Part shown: positions 62,497 through 64,000 of the stretch, one piece after another | Position numbering within the stretch: the first letter of the stretch is position 1 | Layout: each line of letters begins with the position of its first letter | Source: DATARH01 sp963773625 | Lineage (GTDB): Bacteria; Pseudomonadota; Alphaproteobacteria; ATCC43930; CGMCC-115725 | Direction of reading: 5' to 3' | NCBI GenBank assembly: GCA_963773625.1 | Contig: CAVZCJ010000022.1 | Location: forward strand, 92,877-156,876 | DNA: 64,000 nucleotides | Notes under the pieces: generated by a model | The model's database searches: none | What the model saw: only the letters and a program-made list of their open reading frames with translations | Told to the model about the DNA's origin: nothing | Position numbers and translations under genes: made by a program

Positions 62497-64000
62497 ATGC
62501 ACCTTCTCGCCACCGAGCCCGGCATCATCGCCGACGGGTCGGCGGCGGTCGATCTTGCCCAGACCCCGGGCGACATCGTCGTGCTGGCGAGCGCCGACAC
62601 CGAGATCGCGCTGCTCGCCGCGGCGCAGAAATCGCGCCGCGCCACGGACCCGGAAGCACCGAGCCTGCGCCTTGCACCGATCCTGCGGCTTGGCCACAAC
62701 CTCTCGGTCGATCTCTACATGGAGGTGGCCGCCAAGGCGAAGCTGGTGGTGGCGCGGCTGCTCGGCGGCAGCGGTTATTGGCCTTACGGGATCGAGCGCC
62801 TGGTCGAAACCTGCCGCGCCAATGACATTCCGCTTGCCCTGTTGCCGGGCGACGACAAGCCCGACCCCGAGCTGGCCGAGCGGTCGACCCTGCCACCCGA
62901 GGCCAGCCGCCGGCTGTGGCGCTACCTCGCCGAGGGCGGACCGGCGAACGCCGACAATTTTTTGCGCTACGCCGCGTCGCTAATCGGCCACGAGACCGAA
63001 TGGGCCGAGCCCTCGCCGCTCTTGCGAGCCGGGCTCTATTGGCGCGACAAGCCACTACCGAGCCTTGCCGACATCGAAGCGGAGTGGAGAGGCGACGGGG
63101 GCATCGTCCCGATCGTCTTCTACCGGGCGCTAGTGCAGTCCGGAAACACCGCGCCGGTCGACGCGCTAGTAACGGCGCTCGCGGCGGGCAAGCTGCGGCC
63201 ACTGCCGATTTATGTCCACAGCCTCAAGGACGGCGAAGCCACGGCGCTGATCGCCGAATGCTTCGCCGCACACCCGCTCGCGGTCATTCTCAACACCACC
63301 GGGTTCTCGGTCGCTGCGTCAGGGGGCGACGACCCGCTGCGCGCGGATTGCCCGATCCTGCAGGTGGTGTTCTCCGGCGGCGATGAAGATGGTTGGCGCG
63401 CAGGCACGCAGGGGCTGGGCCCGCGCGATCTGGCGATGAACGTGGCGCTGCCCGAGATGGACGGAAGAGTGCTGACCCGGGCGGTGTCGTTCAAGGCTCC
63501 CTTGGGCCGCGACCCCGAGACCGAGGCCGATCTGGTTGGATACAAACCGGTCGCCGACCGCATCGCCTTTGTCGCCGAGCTCGCGCGCAACTGGACGCGG
63601 CTCAAGGCGAAGCCACCGGTCGAGCGGCGGGTCGCGATCATCCTGGCAAACTACCCGAACAAGGACGGGCGCATCGGCAACGGGGTCGGGCTCGACACCC
63701 CGGCCTCGGCGGTGGCGATCCTCAAGGCACTGAACGCTGCCGGGTATCGGGTGCCGATATCCCGGAAACCGGCGCCGATTTGATGGAGCGGTTGCTCGCG
63801 GGTCCGAGCAATGCGAGGCCGCAAGCGCCCGCGGAAGAGCGCCTTCAGCTCAACGCCTATTCGGCCGTGTTCGCGACCCTCCCCCGCTCGGTGCAGCAAC
63901 GGGTCACGGCGCAGTGGGGTTCGGCCGAGCGCGACCCGTTTTTCCATCCGAGCCGGCTCGATTGCGGGCATTTCGGCATTCCCGGCTTCCGCTGCGGCAA
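62497..64000 (+). CDS. cobN: Cobaltochelatase subunit CobN, N-terminal part (one-base frameshift, cut by window edge)
   Basis: The first ~500 residues of CobN, the large subunit of the ATP-dependent aerobic cobaltochelatase that inserts Co2+ into hydrogenobyrinate a,c-diamide. Visible: MHLLATEPGIIADGSAAVDLAQTPGDIVVLASADTE, LGHNLSVDLYMEVAAKAKLVVARLLGGSGYWPYG, and GLDTPASAVAILKALNAAGY. One base is missing at 63752-63757; restored, the protein continues DIPETGADLMERLLAGP to the window edge. ATG 62497 is the true start; an in-frame extension to 62392 only translates the 80-nt repeat. The gene is ~1,250 codons in relatives, so most of it lies to the right. Confidence 0.92.

Overview
This is a GC-rich chromosomal segment of an alphaproteobacterium. 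The evidence is a fliE-fliF flagellar operon, a RegB/RegA redox two-component pair with the GGLENPF quinone motif, aerobic-type cobalamin genes (cobW, cobN) behind a cobalamin riboswitch, and the palindromic intergenic repeats typical of that class. Rhodospirillales or Hyphomicrobiales are plausible orders, but the sequence alone does not settle it. Both ends cut genes: fliF on the left and cobN on the right.

Layout. 1-1.3 kb: PilZ-like protein, FliE and the start of FliF. 1.8-7 kb: two DegT-type sugar aminotransferases, a D-2-hydroxyacid dehydrogenase, a DUF6065 protein and a 2OG-Fe(II) oxygenase. 7.2-13.8 kb: an envelope signalling module made of a TPR/beta-barrel outer-membrane protein, a secreted FecR protein with a polyproline arm and a very large His/Asp repeat region, and a CHASE2 nucleotide cyclase. 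13.9-16.5 kb: two ferritin-like diiron paralogues, one with an eroded metal site, and an arylformamidase-like hydrolase. 16.5-26 kb: catabolic genes (dehydrogenases, two amidohydrolases, TauD dioxygenase, MetE-like enzyme, flavin monooxygenase, enoyl-CoA hydratase) and small exported proteins. 26-29.6 kb: MacA/MacB export. 29.6-42.6 kb: a GlcG-like protein, a double CoA-transferase, a GST, a small GIY-YIG insertion, a hydratase, a molybdenum hydroxylase subunit, a second CHASE2 cyclase, a lactonase, a DUF2235 hydrolase and a fumarase-superfamily lyase. 42.8-45.2 kb: ankyrin protein, uroporphyrinogen-III synthase, a degenerate SUMT-like protein and small membrane peptides. 45.3-53.3 kb: GYD, CBS, AraC, sterol-desaturase, Mct-like CoA-transferase, a cyclase fused to a formylglycine-enzyme-like domain, and an alpha/beta hydrolase. 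53.6-57.5 kb: RegA/RegB, a second GIY-YIG element and an ABC-2 exporter. 57.5-64 kb: cobT, cobS, an alpha-ribazole-phosphatase-like gene, a GFA protein, the cobalamin riboswitch, cobU, cobW and cobN, which together cover nucleotide-loop assembly and cobalt insertion for vitamin B12.

Two points matter most. First, both small GIY-YIG nuclease genes sit tightly between inverted palindromic repeats. The one at 33 kb is also flanked by a 17-bp direct repeat placed at the shared stop-codon junction of two convergent genes. This looks like a compact mobile unit of nuclease plus palindromes. Second, 20 single-base frameshifts (14 insertions, 6 deletions) interrupt otherwise well-conserved genes, including most of the cobalamin cluster. 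That density points to uncorrected sequencing indels rather than mass pseudogenisation. I therefore annotate such genes at full restored length and give the break position for each.
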